Positions 50,051 through 59,161 of a stretch of 64,000 nt of DNA are shown piece by piece. The DNA lies in the NCBI RefSeq assembly GCF_007830035.1, contig NZ_VLKN01000006.1:1-64000 (forward strand), in the 5' to 3' direction. The notes beneath the pieces were generated by a model. The model was not told the DNA's origin, made no database searches, and was given only the letters and a program-made list of their open reading frames with translations. Numbering within the stretch: position 1 is the stretch's first letter; every line of letters begins with the position of its first letter. Both the position numbers and the translations under genes were made by a program. The stretch comes from Luteimonas cucumeris (GTDB lineage: Bacteria > Pseudomonadota > Gammaproteobacteria > Xanthomonadales > Xanthomonadaceae).

Positions 50051-51064
50051 ATGTCCCCGACTCGAATCCTCATCGCGGCCGCGATGCTGCTCGCGGCGAA
50101 TGCCGCAGGCGCGGAAGTCCGCATCTTGCCGCAGGATAGCGGCGTCGAAGTGCGGTTGCGCGGCATTTCCGCGGTCAGCGACGACGTCGCCTGGGCCAGT
50201 GGTCGCGAAGGCACAGTGCTGCGCACGGTCGATGGCGGCAAGCATTGGCAGGTGATCAAGGTGCCGGATGCGGATGAACTTGATTTCCGCGACGTCGAAG
50301 GCTTCGATGCCGATACCGCCGTCGTGCTGAGCATCGGCCCGGGCGAGGCGTCGCGGGTCTATCGCACCGAGGATGGCGGCAGGTCGTGGCAGCTCGCGCT
50401 GCAGAACAAGGACCCGCGCGCGTTCCTCGATTGCATGACGTTCGACGACGACCAGGGCTGGATGATGGGCGATCCGGTCGAGGGACGTTTCCAGATCTAC
50501 GGCAGCAACGACGCCGGCAGGAACTGGCGCCTGCTGCCGGATGGCCCGAAAGCCGACCAGGACGAGGCGGCGTTCGCGGCCAGCGGCACCTGCATCGCGG
50601 CGGGCGAAGGCAAGCTTGCGGTGATCACGGGAGGTAGCCGCGCCCGTGCCCATGTCGCGAACAGGAGCGGCGCGCCGTGGTTGGCAACGAATGCTGCCGG
50701 ATTGTCGGCTGCGCCGAGCCGTGGCTATTTCTCTGCCACGGCCTTCGGTTCCGGCGCGCGCATGCTGCTGGTCGGCGGTGATTACGAGCACGTCGAGCAG
50801 GCCGGCATCGCCGCCCTGCTCGAGCCTGAGGATTCATCGGGCTTGCGGCTCGTCGAACTGCCGGCGCCGCGCGCCTACCGCTCTGGTGCCGGCTGCAATG
50901 GCGGGTTCTGTGTCGTCGTCGGCCCCGCTGGCGTCGACAGCTGGAATGGCAAGGTGTGGCAAGCCTTGTCCGACATCAGCTACGACGCCGTCGACCTGAG
51001 CGGCAATGTCGGTTGGGCAAGCGGAGATGGCGGCAGGATCGCCCGCATCGAAGTCAGCGAATGA
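50051..51064 (+). CDS. Exported Ycf48/BNR-repeat beta-propeller protein
   Basis: A 337-aa protein with a signal peptide (about 1-21) and repeated Asp-box-like motifs (TVDGGKHWQV, TEDGGRSWQL, SNDAGRNWRL), the pattern of Ycf48-type and sialidase-like beta propellers. Such proteins have scattered roles in assembly or binding, and no catalytic residues could be assigned. CCGGAG precedes the ATG. It converges with the amidase gene downstream. Confidence 0.8.
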   Translation: MSPTRILIAAAMLLAANAAGAEVRILPQDSGVEVRLRGISAVSDDVAWASGREGTVLRTVDGGKHWQVIKVPDADELDFRDVEGFDADTAVVLSIGPGEASRVYRTEDGGRSWQLALQNKDPRAFLDCMTFDDDQGWMMGDPVEGRFQIYGSNDAGRNWRLLPDGPKADQDEAAFAASGTCIAAGEGKLAVITGGSRARAHVANRSGAPWLATNAAGLSAAPSRGYFSATAFGSGARMLLVGGDYEHVEQAGIAALLEPEDSSGLRLVELPAPRAYRSGAGCNGGFCVVVGPAGVDSWNGKVWQALSDISYDAVDLSGNVGWASGDGGRIARIEVSE

Positions 51065-51135
51065 CCTGCCGATGAAGCTGCTGGAGACTTCCTCTCCGAT
51101 GCGGAAGAGGAATGCGGACGCGTAAGTGCGATCGC

Positions 51136-52797
51136 TTATTTCGTCGCCTTCGCACTCTCGCCGGTCGGCGTCACGCTTGGCAGGAACTTCGGCGGCTTGC
51201 GCGCCTTCGTCGCCTGCTCGAAGGAGTAGGCCAGTTCGATCAGGCGCGGTTCGCTCCAGGCCGGCCCCATGAAGGTGATGCCCAGCGGCAGGCCATGGCT
51301 GTCACCCATCGGCACGGTGACGCTGGGCGTACCGGCGACGGCGGCGATGCCATAGCCCGCGCCGGTGAAATGATCGCCAGTGATCAGGTCCGTCACCCAC
51401 GCAGGCGACATCGATGGCGCGATCAGCGCGTCGAGCTGCTGCGCCTGCAGCGCGGCGTCCAGTCCCTCGGGACCCGCCAGCCTGCGCGCCTTGGAGCGTG
51501 CCTCGATGTAGGCAGCATCGGTCAGCGGACCCTTGGCCTGCGCCTGTTCGAAGATCTCCTGCGCGAACCAGGGCATTTCGGCCGAGGCATTGCGCCGGTT
51601 GAATTCGATCACTTCGGCCAGGGTCTTGACCGGGGCATTGCTCCTGGCCAGATAGCTTTCGAGATCGGCCTTGAGTTCGTATTTCAGCACTTCGAACTCG
51701 GCGTCGTTCCACTGGCCCAGCGTCGGGATTTCCGCATCCACGATTTCCGCGCCGGCAGCTTTCATCGCCGCGATCGCCCGTTCCGTGGCCGCGTCGACAT
51801 CGGGCTGGTAGCCCATCAGTTTGCGCACTACGCCGATGCGCGCGCCTTTCAGGCCATCGGCTTTCAGGTGCGGGCGGTAATCGAAGATCGCGTGGCCGAC
51901 GCTGTCCTGCGTGGCGACATCGGCATCGTCGCGCCCCGAAATCGCGGCCAGCAGCGCGGCGGCATCGGCGACGCTGCGCGCCATCGGGCCGGCGGTGTCC
52001 TGGCTGTGCGAAATCGGGATGATGCCGCTGCGGCTGACCAGTCCGACCGTCGGCTTGATGCCGACCAGTCCGGCGACCGCTGCCGGGCAGAGAATGCTGC
52101 CGTCGGTCTCGGTGCCGATGCCGACCGTGGCGAGGTTGGCGGCGATCGCGCTGCCGGTGCCGGAACTGGAGCCGCAGGGACTACGGTCGAGCGCGTAGGG
52201 ATTCCTGGTCTGCCCACCACGTGCGCTCCATCCGGACGTCGAGCGCGTCGAGCGGATGTTGGCCCATTCGCTGAGATTGGTCTTGCCAAGGATCACCGCG
52301 CCGGCTTCGCGCAGGCGCTGCACCAGGAAGGCGTCATGCGCGGGGCGATGATTGGCCAGCGCCAGCGAGCCCGCCGAATTGACCATCGGCGTGGCGTCGA
52401 TGTTGTCCTTCAACAGCACCGGGATGCCATGCAGCGTGCCGCGCAACCGGCCGGCCTTGCGTTCGGCATCGCGCGCGTCGGCTTCCTTCAGCGCGTCGGG
52501 ATTGATCTCGATCACCGCGTTGAGCCGCGGACCGGCGTCGTCGATCGCGGCGATGCGATCCAGGTACGCCTGCGTCAGGGCATGGCTGCTCAGTTCGCCT
52601 TTTTCCATGCGCGATTGCAGCCCGGCGACATCGGCTTCGTCATACGCGAACGCGGCCGGTTCAGGAGCAACACCAGCCTGCTTGCTGGCGTCGTGCGTCG
52701 CTGATGGCTCCGGCGCGGGAGCGGTCGTGGTGCGCTCGCACGCGGCCAGGATCAGCGTGGCGGCAAGCGGAAGCGCGATCAGCGTTCGGTGCGACAT
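51136..52797 (-). CDS. Amidase-signature family lipoprotein
   Basis: A 553-aa amidase with a lipoprotein signal (LILAAC, Cys20). The Ser-Ser-Lys triad of the amidase signature family is visible: Lys130 in VLLKDNID, the GSSSG loop (209-213) and Ser234 in TETDGSILCPAA. Members hydrolyse diverse amides; the substrate is unknown, and this is not GatA, which is cytoplasmic and lies with gatB/gatC. Probably anchored in the periplasm. Confidence 0.9.
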   Translation of the reverse strand: MSHRTLIALPLAATLILAACERTTTAPAPEPSATHDASKQAGVAPEPAAFAYDEADVAGLQSRMEKGELSSHALTQAYLDRIAAIDDAGPRLNAVIEINPDALKEADARDAERKAGRLRGTLHGIPVLLKDNIDATPMVNSAGSLALANHRPAHDAFLVQRLREAGAVILGKTNLSEWANIRSTRSTSGWSARGGQTRNPYALDRSPCGSSSGTGSAIAANLATVGIGTETDGSILCPAAVAGLVGIKPTVGLVSRSGIIPISHSQDTAGPMARSVADAAALLAAISGRDDADVATQDSVGHAIFDYRPHLKADGLKGARIGVVRKLMGYQPDVDAATERAIAAMKAAGAEIVDAEIPTLGQWNDAEFEVLKYELKADLESYLARSNAPVKTLAEVIEFNRRNASAEMPWFAQEIFEQAQAKGPLTDAAYIEARSKARRLAGPEGLDAALQAQQLDALIAPSMSPAWVTDLITGDHFTGAGYGIAAVAGTPSVTVPMGDSHGLPLGITFMGPAWSEPRLIELAYSFEQATKARKPPKFLPSVTPTGESAKATK

Positions 52798-52874
52798 TGC
52801 AGTTCCCCCGTGGCCGCAGGCAGGCGCGGCAGGGGCGCAGCATCACTCGGCCGCAGGCGCGTGGCAAGGAGGGT

Positions 52875-53345
52875 TCAGCGCCGACGCTTCAACAGGTCCC
52901 GGGCCAGCACCCACACCACCAGCAGGTTGATCGCCACGATCACCAGCGACAACCATCCGCGATGGCGGAACAAGGCATAGACATCGAATGGCAGGTAGGC
53001 GGCGGCCGTCAGGCAACCCAGCCAGGAAGCCCACGCCTTGGCGCGCCACAAGCCCCAGGCTTCGACCAGGTGGACGATGCCGTAGAACAACACCGCCGCG
53101 GCTGCGAGGTGCAATGAACCTGGATTGATCGCGCTGGCCAGCCAGGCCATCGCGCCGTGCGCGGGTCCGAGCTGGAAACGTGCGATCAGCAGTTCGATCG
53201 CGTGCTGCAGCGGTGCAGGACCCAGTATCTCCAGGCCGGTTGCCGCCAGTATCGCGAGCGTGCCCTTGACGGCTTCGACCACGGCCACGGCGTGCAGCCC
53301 CGGATGAGCGTGCGGATCCGGGTTGTAGGCGGCATCGGGTTTCAT
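52875..53345 (-). CDS. DUF2127 family membrane protein
   Basis: A 156-aa protein with about four hydrophobic segments (ATLAILAATGLEIL-like, LHLAAAAVLFYGIVHLVEAWGLW, ASWLGCLTAAAYLPFDVYALF, LVIVAINLLVVWVLA). The HLVEAWGLWRAKAWA and LPFDVYALFRH patterns match DUF2127 proteins. Function unknown. ATG 53345 (MKPDAAYN) is chosen over a longer frame. Confidence 0.75.
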   Translation of the reverse strand: MKPDAAYNPDPHAHPGLHAVAVVEAVKGTLAILAATGLEILGPAPLQHAIELLIARFQLGPAHGAMAWLASAINPGSLHLAAAAVLFYGIVHLVEAWGLWRAKAWASWLGCLTAAAYLPFDVYALFRHRGWLSLVIVAINLLVVWVLARDLLKRRR

Positions 53346-53423
53346 GTCATCGCAGGCCCGGCACGGATGTCGTGCCGAACCTGTCATTCCGGGCTTGTCA
53401 CGAGCCGGAAGATCGCGTCGCGA

Positions 53424-55253
53424 TCAGGCGGCGCGCGAGGCGCGCTTGCGATCGCTTTCGGTGAGGTGCTTCTTGCGCAGGCGGATTTCCTTCGGGGTGA
53501 CTTCGACCAGCTCGTCGTCCTCGATGAAATCCAGCGCCTGTTCCAGCGTGTACTTGATCGCCGGGGTCAGCTTGATCGCGTCATCCTTGCCCGAAGCGCG
53601 CATGTTGGTCAGCGGCTTGGTCTTGATGGCATTGACCGTCAGGTCGTTGTCCTTGGAGTGGATGCCAATCAGCTGGCCTTCGTACACGTTGTCGCCTTCG
53701 GCCGCGAACAGCTTGCCACGCACTTCCAGCGGCCCGAGCGAGTAGGCCGGCGTCACGCCTGGGGCATTGGCGATCATCACGCCATTCTGGCGCTTGGCGA
53801 TCGCACCGACTTCCTTCGGGCCGTAATGGTCGAACACGTGGAACAGCAGGCCCGAGCCCTGGGTCAGGGTGCGGAACTCGTTCTGGAACCCGATCAGGCC
53901 GCGGGCCGGGATCATGTAGTCCAGACGCACGCGTCCCTTGCCATCGGATTCCATGTTCTTCAGCTGGCCCTTGCGGACGCCCAGCTTTTCCATGACGCCG
54001 CCCTGGTGCTGCTCCTCGATGTCGACCACCAGCTGCTCGATCGGCTCCATCAGCTTGCCGTCGATTTCCTTGATGATGACTTCCGGGCGCGACACGGCCA
54101 GCTCGAAGCCTTCGCGGCGCATGTTCTCGATCAGCACCGACAGGTGCAGTTCGCCACGACCGGAAACGAGGAACTTGTCCGGATCCGAGCCTTCCTCGAC
54201 CTTCAGCGCCACGTTGTGCAGCACTTCGCGCTCCAGGCGCTCGCGGATCTGGCGGCTGGTGATGAACTTGCCGCCGCTGTGTTCCTTGCTGCCTGCGAAC
54301 GGCGAGTTGTTGACCTGGAAGGTCATCGAGATGGTCGGCTCGTCGACGGTCAGGGCTTCCAGCGCTTCCGGCGTATCCAGCGCGCAGACCGTGTCGGAGA
54401 TGCTGAGGTCGGCGACGCCGGAGATGGCGACGATGTCGCCGGCTTCGGCTTCCTCGACCTCGACGCGCTCCAGGCCCATGAAGCCGAGCACCTGCAGCAC
54501 CTTGCCCTGGCGCTTCTTGCCGTGGCGGTCGACCACGCTGACCGGCATGTTGGTGCGTACCTTGCCGCGCTGGATCCGGCCGACGCCGATCAGGCCGACG
54601 AAGTTGTTGTAGTCCAGCTGGCTGATGCGCATTTGGAACGGGCCGTCCGGATCCACCGTCGGCGCCGGGACGTATTTCATGATCGCCTCGTACAGCGGGG
54701 TCATGTCGCCGTCGCGCGCGCTGTCGTCCAGGCTGGCGTAGCCGTGCAGCGCCGAGGCGTAGACGATCGGGAAGTCGAGCTGCTCGTTGGTCGCGCCGAG
54801 CTTGTCGAACAGGTCGAACACCTGGTCGATCACCCAGTCCGGGCGCGCGCCCGGGCGGTCGATCTTGTTGACCACGACGATCGGCTTGAAGCCCATCGCG
54901 AACGCCTTCTGCGTCACGAAGCGGGTCTGCGGCATCGGCCCGTCCATCGCGTCGACCAGGATCAGCACCGAGTCGACCATCGACAGCACGCGCTCGACCT
55001 CGCCACCGAAGTCGGCGTGGCCCGGGGTGTCGACGATATTGATGCGGTTGCCCTGCCAGGTGATGGCGGTGTTCTTGGACAGGATCGTGATGCCACGTTC
55101 CTTTTCCTGGTCGTTGCTGTCCATCACCCGTTCAGCCAGCACGGTGCGCTCGTTGAAGGTGCCGGACTGCTTCAGGAGGCAGTCGACGAGGGTGGTCTTG
55201 CCGTGGTCGACGTGGGCGACGATGGCGATATTGCGCAGGCGTTCAATGGACAT
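53424..55253 (-). CDS. typA: Ribosome-associated GTPase BipA/TypA
   Basis: A 609-aa translational GTPase related to EF-G that helps 50S assembly and low-temperature and stress growth. [27 protein letters not shown] holds the G1 loop, [16 protein letters not shown] is G3 and [13 protein letters not shown] is G4; the C-terminal BipA-specific domain ends at [16 protein letters not shown] 55253 is the family start; longer in-frame sequence is unrelated. Confidence 0.97.
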   Translation of the reverse strand: MSIERLRNIAIVAHVDHGKTTLVDCLLKQSGTFNERTVLAERVMDSNDQEKERGITILSKNTAITWQGNRINIVDTPGHADFGGEVERVLSMVDSVLILVDAMDGPMPQTRFVTQKAFAMGFKPIVVVNKIDRPGARPDWVIDQVFDLFDKLGATNEQLDFPIVYASALHGYASLDDSARDGDMTPLYEAIMKYVPAPTVDPDGPFQMRISQLDYNNFVGLIGVGRIQRGKVRTNMPVSVVDRHGKKRQGKVLQVLGFMGLERVEVEEAEAGDIVAISGVADLSISDTVCALDTPEALEALTVDEPTISMTFQVNNSPFAGSKEHSGGKFITSRQIRERLEREVLHNVALKVEEGSDPDKFLVSGRGELHLSVLIENMRREGFELAVSRPEVIIKEIDGKLMEPIEQLVVDIEEQHQGGVMEKLGVRKGQLKNMESDGKGRVRLDYMIPARGLIGFQNEFRTLTQGSGLLFHVFDHYGPKEVGAIAKRQNGVMIANAPGVTPAYSLGPLEVRGKLFAAEGDNVYEGQLIGIHSKDNDLTVNAIKTKPLTNMRASGKDDAIKLTPAIKYTLEQALDFIEDDELVEVTPKEIRLRKKHLTESDRKRASRAA

Positions 55254-55457
55254 GACGAGGGGCGCGCCGGGGATGCTTTTGAGGGCAGGGCGCAATGGTC
55301 GGTTGGGGAAGCCGGCTATTATAGCGGGCTGACGCGCCGATTTTGACGCCGGTTCAGCCGCCGGCGCGATTTCCGGGCGGCAAGGTGAACCGACGTTTAC
55401 CGCTGCGGATATTTCCCGGGATTCCAAGCCCGATCCACCCCCCACTGGAGCAGATCC

Positions 55458-55952
55458 ATGAGCCTCATCGCCACCTTCGAAACCGACCGCGGCCCGATCA
55501 AGGTCGAGCTGTACCCCGCCAAGGCGCCGCTGACCGTGGCCAATTTCGTCAACCTGGCCCAGCGCGGCTTCTACAACGGCCTCAACTTCCACCGCGTGAT
55601 CGCCGACTTCATGATCCAGGGCGGCTGCCCGCAGGGCACCGGCACCGGCGGCCCGGGCTACAAGTTCGAGGACGAGACCGGCAACGGCGTTGCCCACGAG
55701 CGTGGCGTGCTGTCGATGGCCAACGCCGGCCCCAACACCAACGGCAGCCAGTTCTTCATCACCCACATCGCCACGCCGTGGCTGGATGGCAAGCACACCG
55801 TGTTCGGCAAGGTGATCGAAGGCATCGAGGTGGTCGACAAGGTGCAGCAGGGCGATGGCATCAAGTCGGTCACGATCGAGGGCGACGTCGATGCGGCGCT
55901 GGCGGCCAAGGCTGACCGCGTGGCGGACTGGAACAAGATCCTCGCCGCCTGA
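55458..55952 (+). CDS. ppiB: Peptidyl-prolyl cis-trans isomerase (cyclophilin B)
   Basis: A 164-aa cytosolic cyclophilin that speeds proline isomerisation in folding. [30 protein letters not shown] and [16 protein letters not shown] contain the active-site residues. No signal peptide, so PpiB rather than periplasmic PpiA. Diverges from typA, with about 200 bases between the two starts. Confidence 0.95.
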   Translation: MSLIATFETDRGPIKVELYPAKAPLTVANFVNLAQRGFYNGLNFHRVIADFMIQGGCPQGTGTGGPGYKFEDETGNGVAHERGVLSMANAGPNTNGSQFFITHIATPWLDGKHTVFGKVIEGIEVVDKVQQGDGIKSVTIEGDVDAALAAKADRVADWNKILAA

Positions 55953-55962
55953 TCGGAGTTGT

Positions 55963-55988
55963 TCCTCTCCCCGCGTGCGGGGAGAGGA
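55963..55988. repeat. Dispersed GC-rich hairpin (family R6)
   Basis: TCCTCTCCCCGC and GCGGGGAGAGGA form a 12-bp inverted repeat just after ppiB, followed by GCAGGGCAGGTGAGGGGT, a common intergenic block in xanthomonads. Could help end ppiB transcription but lacks a U-run. Confidence 0.6.
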
Positions 55989-56118
55989 TGCCCGCAGGGC
56001 AGGTGAGGGGTGCGAGCGCAGCGAGCGTGCTGTTGCTGTAGCCGCTCCTCCAAGCCGTTACCCGGCGACTTTAGCTTTGTAGGGCGGAGCTTGTCCCGCT
56101 GCTCTTGCTGCAAACCCA

Positions 56119-56196
56119 GAGCTTCCGCCCGCTGCGCGTCCGGGTCACTTTCTCTTGAAGGGCCAAGAGAAAGTAACCAAAGAGAAGGCCCCTCCC
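56119..56196. repeat. Dispersed palindromic repeat, family R5 copy 2
   Basis: AGCTTCCGCC, GGGTCACTTTCTCTTG, CAAGAGAAAGTAACCAAAGA and GGCCCC occur in the same order as at 13608-13748. TTTCTCTTG and CAAGAGAAA form the stem. Confidence 0.7.
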
Positions 56197-56505
56197 CGAC
56201 AAGTCAATCCGGCAAGTGGGTAGTGGCTCGCGATTTTCCGACTCGCCATCCATGGCTCGGTCGGAAAACGGCGGCCATCCATGGCCGCCGCCCTCCGGGT
56301 CTGTGAAGATGCGCAGTCCAGGGTATGTCGAGCCCAGAGCAAAGCTGAAAGCCAAAAAAGCGGGCCGACACCTTCGACAACGCCCGGGCGAGAGCCCGGC
56401 ACGCAGCGTTCTGCGGCGTTGGAGCCGGTCGTCGTGCTAAAATTTTCCGGCTCCTCCCACGCCTGCGCCTGCAGGTTTTCCGTCGAATCCCATCGAGGTT
56501 CCGCG

Positions 56506-57705
56506 ATGCTTCAGCTCGCCCGGCGCATCGGCCGCGCCAAGCCCAGCGCGATCATGCTGGTCGCCGAAAAGGCCAAGCAACTCAAGGCCGAAGGCCGTGA
56601 CATCATCAGTTTTTCGATCGGCGTCCCCAACTTCCTGCCCGGCGAACACGTCTATGCCGCCGCGCGCGACGCGCTGGCCAAGGACAGTGGCCAGTACGGC
56701 AGCAACCGTGGCGCGGATGCGCTGCTGGACGCCTTCCTCAAGCACATCGAACAGATCGGCCTGACCGGCTACACGCGCGCCAACTGCGCCACCGGTGTCG
56801 GCGCCAAGCACGTGATCTACAACCTCGCCGAAGCGTTGCTCGACGAAGGCGACACGATCGCGTTTCCGACGCCGTACTGGACCAGCTACCTGGATATCGC
56901 CGATATCGTCGGCGCCAAGTCGCTGCTGCTGCCGTGCCCCGCCGAACAGAACTACAAGATGACGCCGGCGCAGCTCGATGAAGCGCTGGCGCAGAAGCCG
57001 AAGGTGTTCCTGTTCAATAACCCGTCCAACCCGACCGGCATGGTCTACGACAAGGACGAGATCACCGCGCTGGCCGAAGTGTTGGTGAAGCATCCGGATA
57101 CCTGGGTGATCACCGACGACATCTACAACCGCATGCTGTTCGACGGTCTGGAGTACTACAACTTCGTGCATGCGCGCCCGGAACTGCGCGATCGCGTGAT
57201 CTTCATCGATTCGCTGTCCAAGACCTATGGCATGCCGGGCTGGCGCGTAGGCTTCATGGCAGGTCCGGAAGTGGTCGCCAAGGCGGTCACCACGATGAAC
57301 TCCAACCACATCACCAACCTGCCGGAAGTCGTCACTGCTGCCGCCATCGCCGCGCTGACCGGCCCGCAGGACGTGCCGCAGCAGAAGAACATCGAATTCC
57401 AGGGCAAGCGCGACCAGGTAATGGCGGTGCTGGATGCGATCCCCGGCGTGGTCTGTCCGAGGCCGCAGGGTGCGTTCTACGCGTTCCCGGACATCAGTGT
57501 CGCGTTCGGCAAGTCGCACAACAGCAAGAAGATCGAAAACGATATCGACTTCTGCAACGCGCTGCTTGATGCCAAGGGCGTGGCCTGCGTGCCGGGCTCG
57601 GCGTTCGGTGAGCCGCGCGCGCTGCGCATCAGCTACACCTGCCCGACGCCGCAGCTGGCGCCGGGCCTGCAACGCCTCCAGGAATTCTTCGCGGAACTCA
57701 CCTGA
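56506..57705 (+). CDS. Class I/II PLP aminotransferase, aspartate aminotransferase-like
   Basis: A 399-aa pyridoxal-phosphate enzyme. The Schiff-base lysine is Lys239 in SLSKTYGMPGWRVG; NNPSNPTGMVY and the end-domain Arg in LRISYT match subgroup Ib aminotransferases. It probably transfers amino groups between aspartate or another amino acid and 2-oxoglutarate; exact substrate cannot be fixed. ATG 56506 is chosen because homology begins there; upstream in-frame sequence is repeat-derived. A -10-like GCTAAAAT lies 60 bases upstream. Confidence 0.9.
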   Translation: MLQLARRIGRAKPSAIMLVAEKAKQLKAEGRDIISFSIGVPNFLPGEHVYAAARDALAKDSGQYGSNRGADALLDAFLKHIEQIGLTGYTRANCATGVGAKHVIYNLAEALLDEGDTIAFPTPYWTSYLDIADIVGAKSLLLPCPAEQNYKMTPAQLDEALAQKPKVFLFNNPSNPTGMVYDKDEITALAEVLVKHPDTWVITDDIYNRMLFDGLEYYNFVHARPELRDRVIFIDSLSKTYGMPGWRVGFMAGPEVVAKAVTTMNSNHITNLPEVVTAAAIAALTGPQDVPQQKNIEFQGKRDQVMAVLDAIPGVVCPRPQGAFYAFPDISVAFGKSHNSKKIENDIDFCNALLDAKGVACVPGSAFGEPRALRISYTCPTPQLAPGLQRLQEFFAELT

Positions 57706-57722
57706 CGAACGGACAGGTCGCC

Positions 57723-58082
57723 ATGCGTGCAGTCTGGTTCCTGTTGCTGATCGGTATCGCCGGTGGCGCATGGTCGCTGTGGAATCGCGACAGGGCGCCG
57801 GAGCTGAAGCCCGGCGATCCGCGCCTGGAAACGGGCGACCAACGCATCGTGATGCTGGCGGCGGAATGGTGCGGTTACTGCCGCAAACAGCAGCGGGATT
57901 TCGAACGCGCCAACGTGCGTTATCGCGTGTTCGATGTCGACACGCCCGAAGGCGATCGCGCGGCCCAGGCGCTGGGCACGCACAGCGTTCCGGTGACGAT
58001 CATCGGCCAGCACGTGGTGCGCGGCTACAACACCGCCCAGCTGCAGGAAAAACTGACACCGCTGGGCTATCGCGTCTACTAG
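57723..58082 (+). CDS. Membrane-anchored glutaredoxin-like protein
   Basis: A 119-aa protein with an N-terminal hydrophobic anchor or signal (about 3-20) and a glutaredoxin fold. The redox motif is CGYC (50-53) in [12 protein letters not shown]; the cis-proline loop is HSVPVTIIG and the end [11 protein letters not shown] matches glutaredoxins. It probably acts at the periplasmic face of the inner membrane. Eighteen bases after the aminotransferase and close to mdh, so it may be cotranscribed. Confidence 0.82.
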   Translation: MRAVWFLLLIGIAGGAWSLWNRDRAPELKPGDPRLETGDQRIVMLAAEWCGYCRKQQRDFERANVRYRVFDVDTPEGDRAAQALGTHSVPVTIIGQHVVRGYNTAQLQEKLTPLGYRVY

Positions 58083-58110
58083 CAATCAAATTTCAAGTGA
58101 AGGACTTATC

Positions 58111-59109
58111 GTGAACGCAAGCCAGAAAACTCCCGTCCGTGTTGCCGTCACCGGCGCTGCCGGCCAGATCGGCTACTCGCTGCTGTTCCGCATCGCCTCC
58201 GGCGAAATGCTCGGCAAGGACCAGCCGGTCATCCTGCAGCTGCTCGAGCTGCCGATGGAGAAGGCCCAGGCCGCGCTCAAGGGCGTGATGATGGAGCTGG
58301 AGGATTGTGCGTTCCCGCTGCTGGCCGGCATGGTCGGCACCGATGACGCCGAAGTCGCATTCAAGGACGCAGACATCGCCCTGCTGGTTGGCGCGCGTCC
58401 GCGCGGCCCGGGCATGGAGCGCAAGGACCTGCTGCTTGAAAATGCCAAGATCTTCACCGCCCAGGGCGCCGCGCTGAACAAGGTCGCCTCGCGCGACGTG
58501 AAGGTGCTGGTGGTCGGCAACCCGGCCAACACCAACGCCTACATCGCGATGAAGTCGGCGCCGGACCTGCCGGCTAAGAACTTCACCGCGATGCTGCGCC
58601 TGGATCACAACCGCGCGCTGTCGCAGCTGGCCAACAAGGCCGGCGTGGCCGTGGGCGACATCGAGAAGCTGGTGGTGTGGGGCAACCACAGCCCGACCAT
58701 GTACCCCGATTACCGCTTCGCCACGGTCAACGGCCAGTCGCTGAAGGACAAGATCAACGACGCCGACTGGAACGCCAACGAGTTCATCCCGAAGGTCGGC
58801 AAGCGCGGCGCGGCGATCATCGAAGCGCGCGGCCTGTCGTCGGCTGCCTCGGCCGCCAATGCCGCGATCGACCATATCCGCGACTGGGTGCTGGGCAGCA
58901 ACGGCAAGTGGGTGACGATGGGCGTGCCGTCAGACGGCAGCTATGGCATTCCGGAAGGCGTGATGTACGGCGTGCCGGTGATCACCGCCAACGGCGAATA
59001 CACCCGCGTCGAAGGCCTGGAAGTCGACGCGTTCAGTCGCGCCGCGATGGACAAGACCCTGGCCGAACTCGAGGAAGAGCGTGCCGGCGTGGCCCACCTG
59101 CTGGGCTGA
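58111..59109 (+). CDS. mdh: Malate dehydrogenase
   Basis: A 332-aa NAD-dependent enzyme of the citric acid cycle. NAD-binding [10 protein letters not shown] (14-23), the substrate arginine region [15 protein letters not shown] and catalytic His in [10 protein letters not shown] are present. It belongs to the type shared with actinobacteria and many beta- and gammaproteobacteria (MDH group 2), not the E. coli form. The start is GTG, with AAGGA six bases upstream. A bidirectional terminator follows. Confidence 0.96.
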   Translation: MNASQKTPVRVAVTGAAGQIGYSLLFRIASGEMLGKDQPVILQLLELPMEKAQAALKGVMMELEDCAFPLLAGMVGTDDAEVAFKDADIALLVGARPRGPGMERKDLLLENAKIFTAQGAALNKVASRDVKVLVVGNPANTNAYIAMKSAPDLPAKNFTAMLRLDHNRALSQLANKAGVAVGDIEKLVVWGNHSPTMYPDYRFATVNGQSLKDKINDADWNANEFIPKVGKRGAAIIEARGLSSAASAANAAIDHIRDWVLGSNGKWVTMGVPSDGSYGIPEGVMYGVPVITANGEYTRVEGLEVDAFSRAAMDKTLAELEEERAGVAHLLG

Positions 59110-59134
59110 GCCGTTCGCGTGATCGCAACTCGGG

Positions 59135-59158
59135 AAAAGGCGGCTTCGGCCGCCTTTT
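59135..59158. terminator. Bidirectional terminator between mdh and the CocE-type gene
   Basis: AAAAGGCGGC and GCCGCCTTTT form a perfect stem with a TTCG tetraloop, 25 bases after mdh and 4 bases from the convergent gene's stop. Confidence 0.93.
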
Positions 59159-59161
59159 TCC

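Larger units (their letters stand above)
55953..56505. other. 553-base gene-free region rich in dispersed repeats
   Basis: Contains an R6 hairpin (55963-55988), the R5 element (56119-56196), an inverted repeat around 56234-56300 (GATTTTCCGACTCGCCATCC against GGTCGGAAAACG, and GGCGGCCATCC/ATGGCCGCC) and a -10-like GCTAAAAT at 56437-56443 upstream of the aminotransferase. No ORF here shows coding signals. Confidence 0.6.

Noticed and set aside
51112-52704. 530-codon open frame on the plus strand
   Set aside because: Antisense to the amidase gene, with repetitive Arg/Asp/Gly composition and no domain.
53157-55346. 729-codon open frame on the plus strand
   Set aside because: Antisense to typA, which has all GTPase motifs.
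56281-56505. In-frame upstream extension of the aminotransferase
   Set aside because: It lies in repeat-derived DNA, has no homology to the enzyme family and no ribosome-binding site; the ATG at 56506 starts the conserved region.
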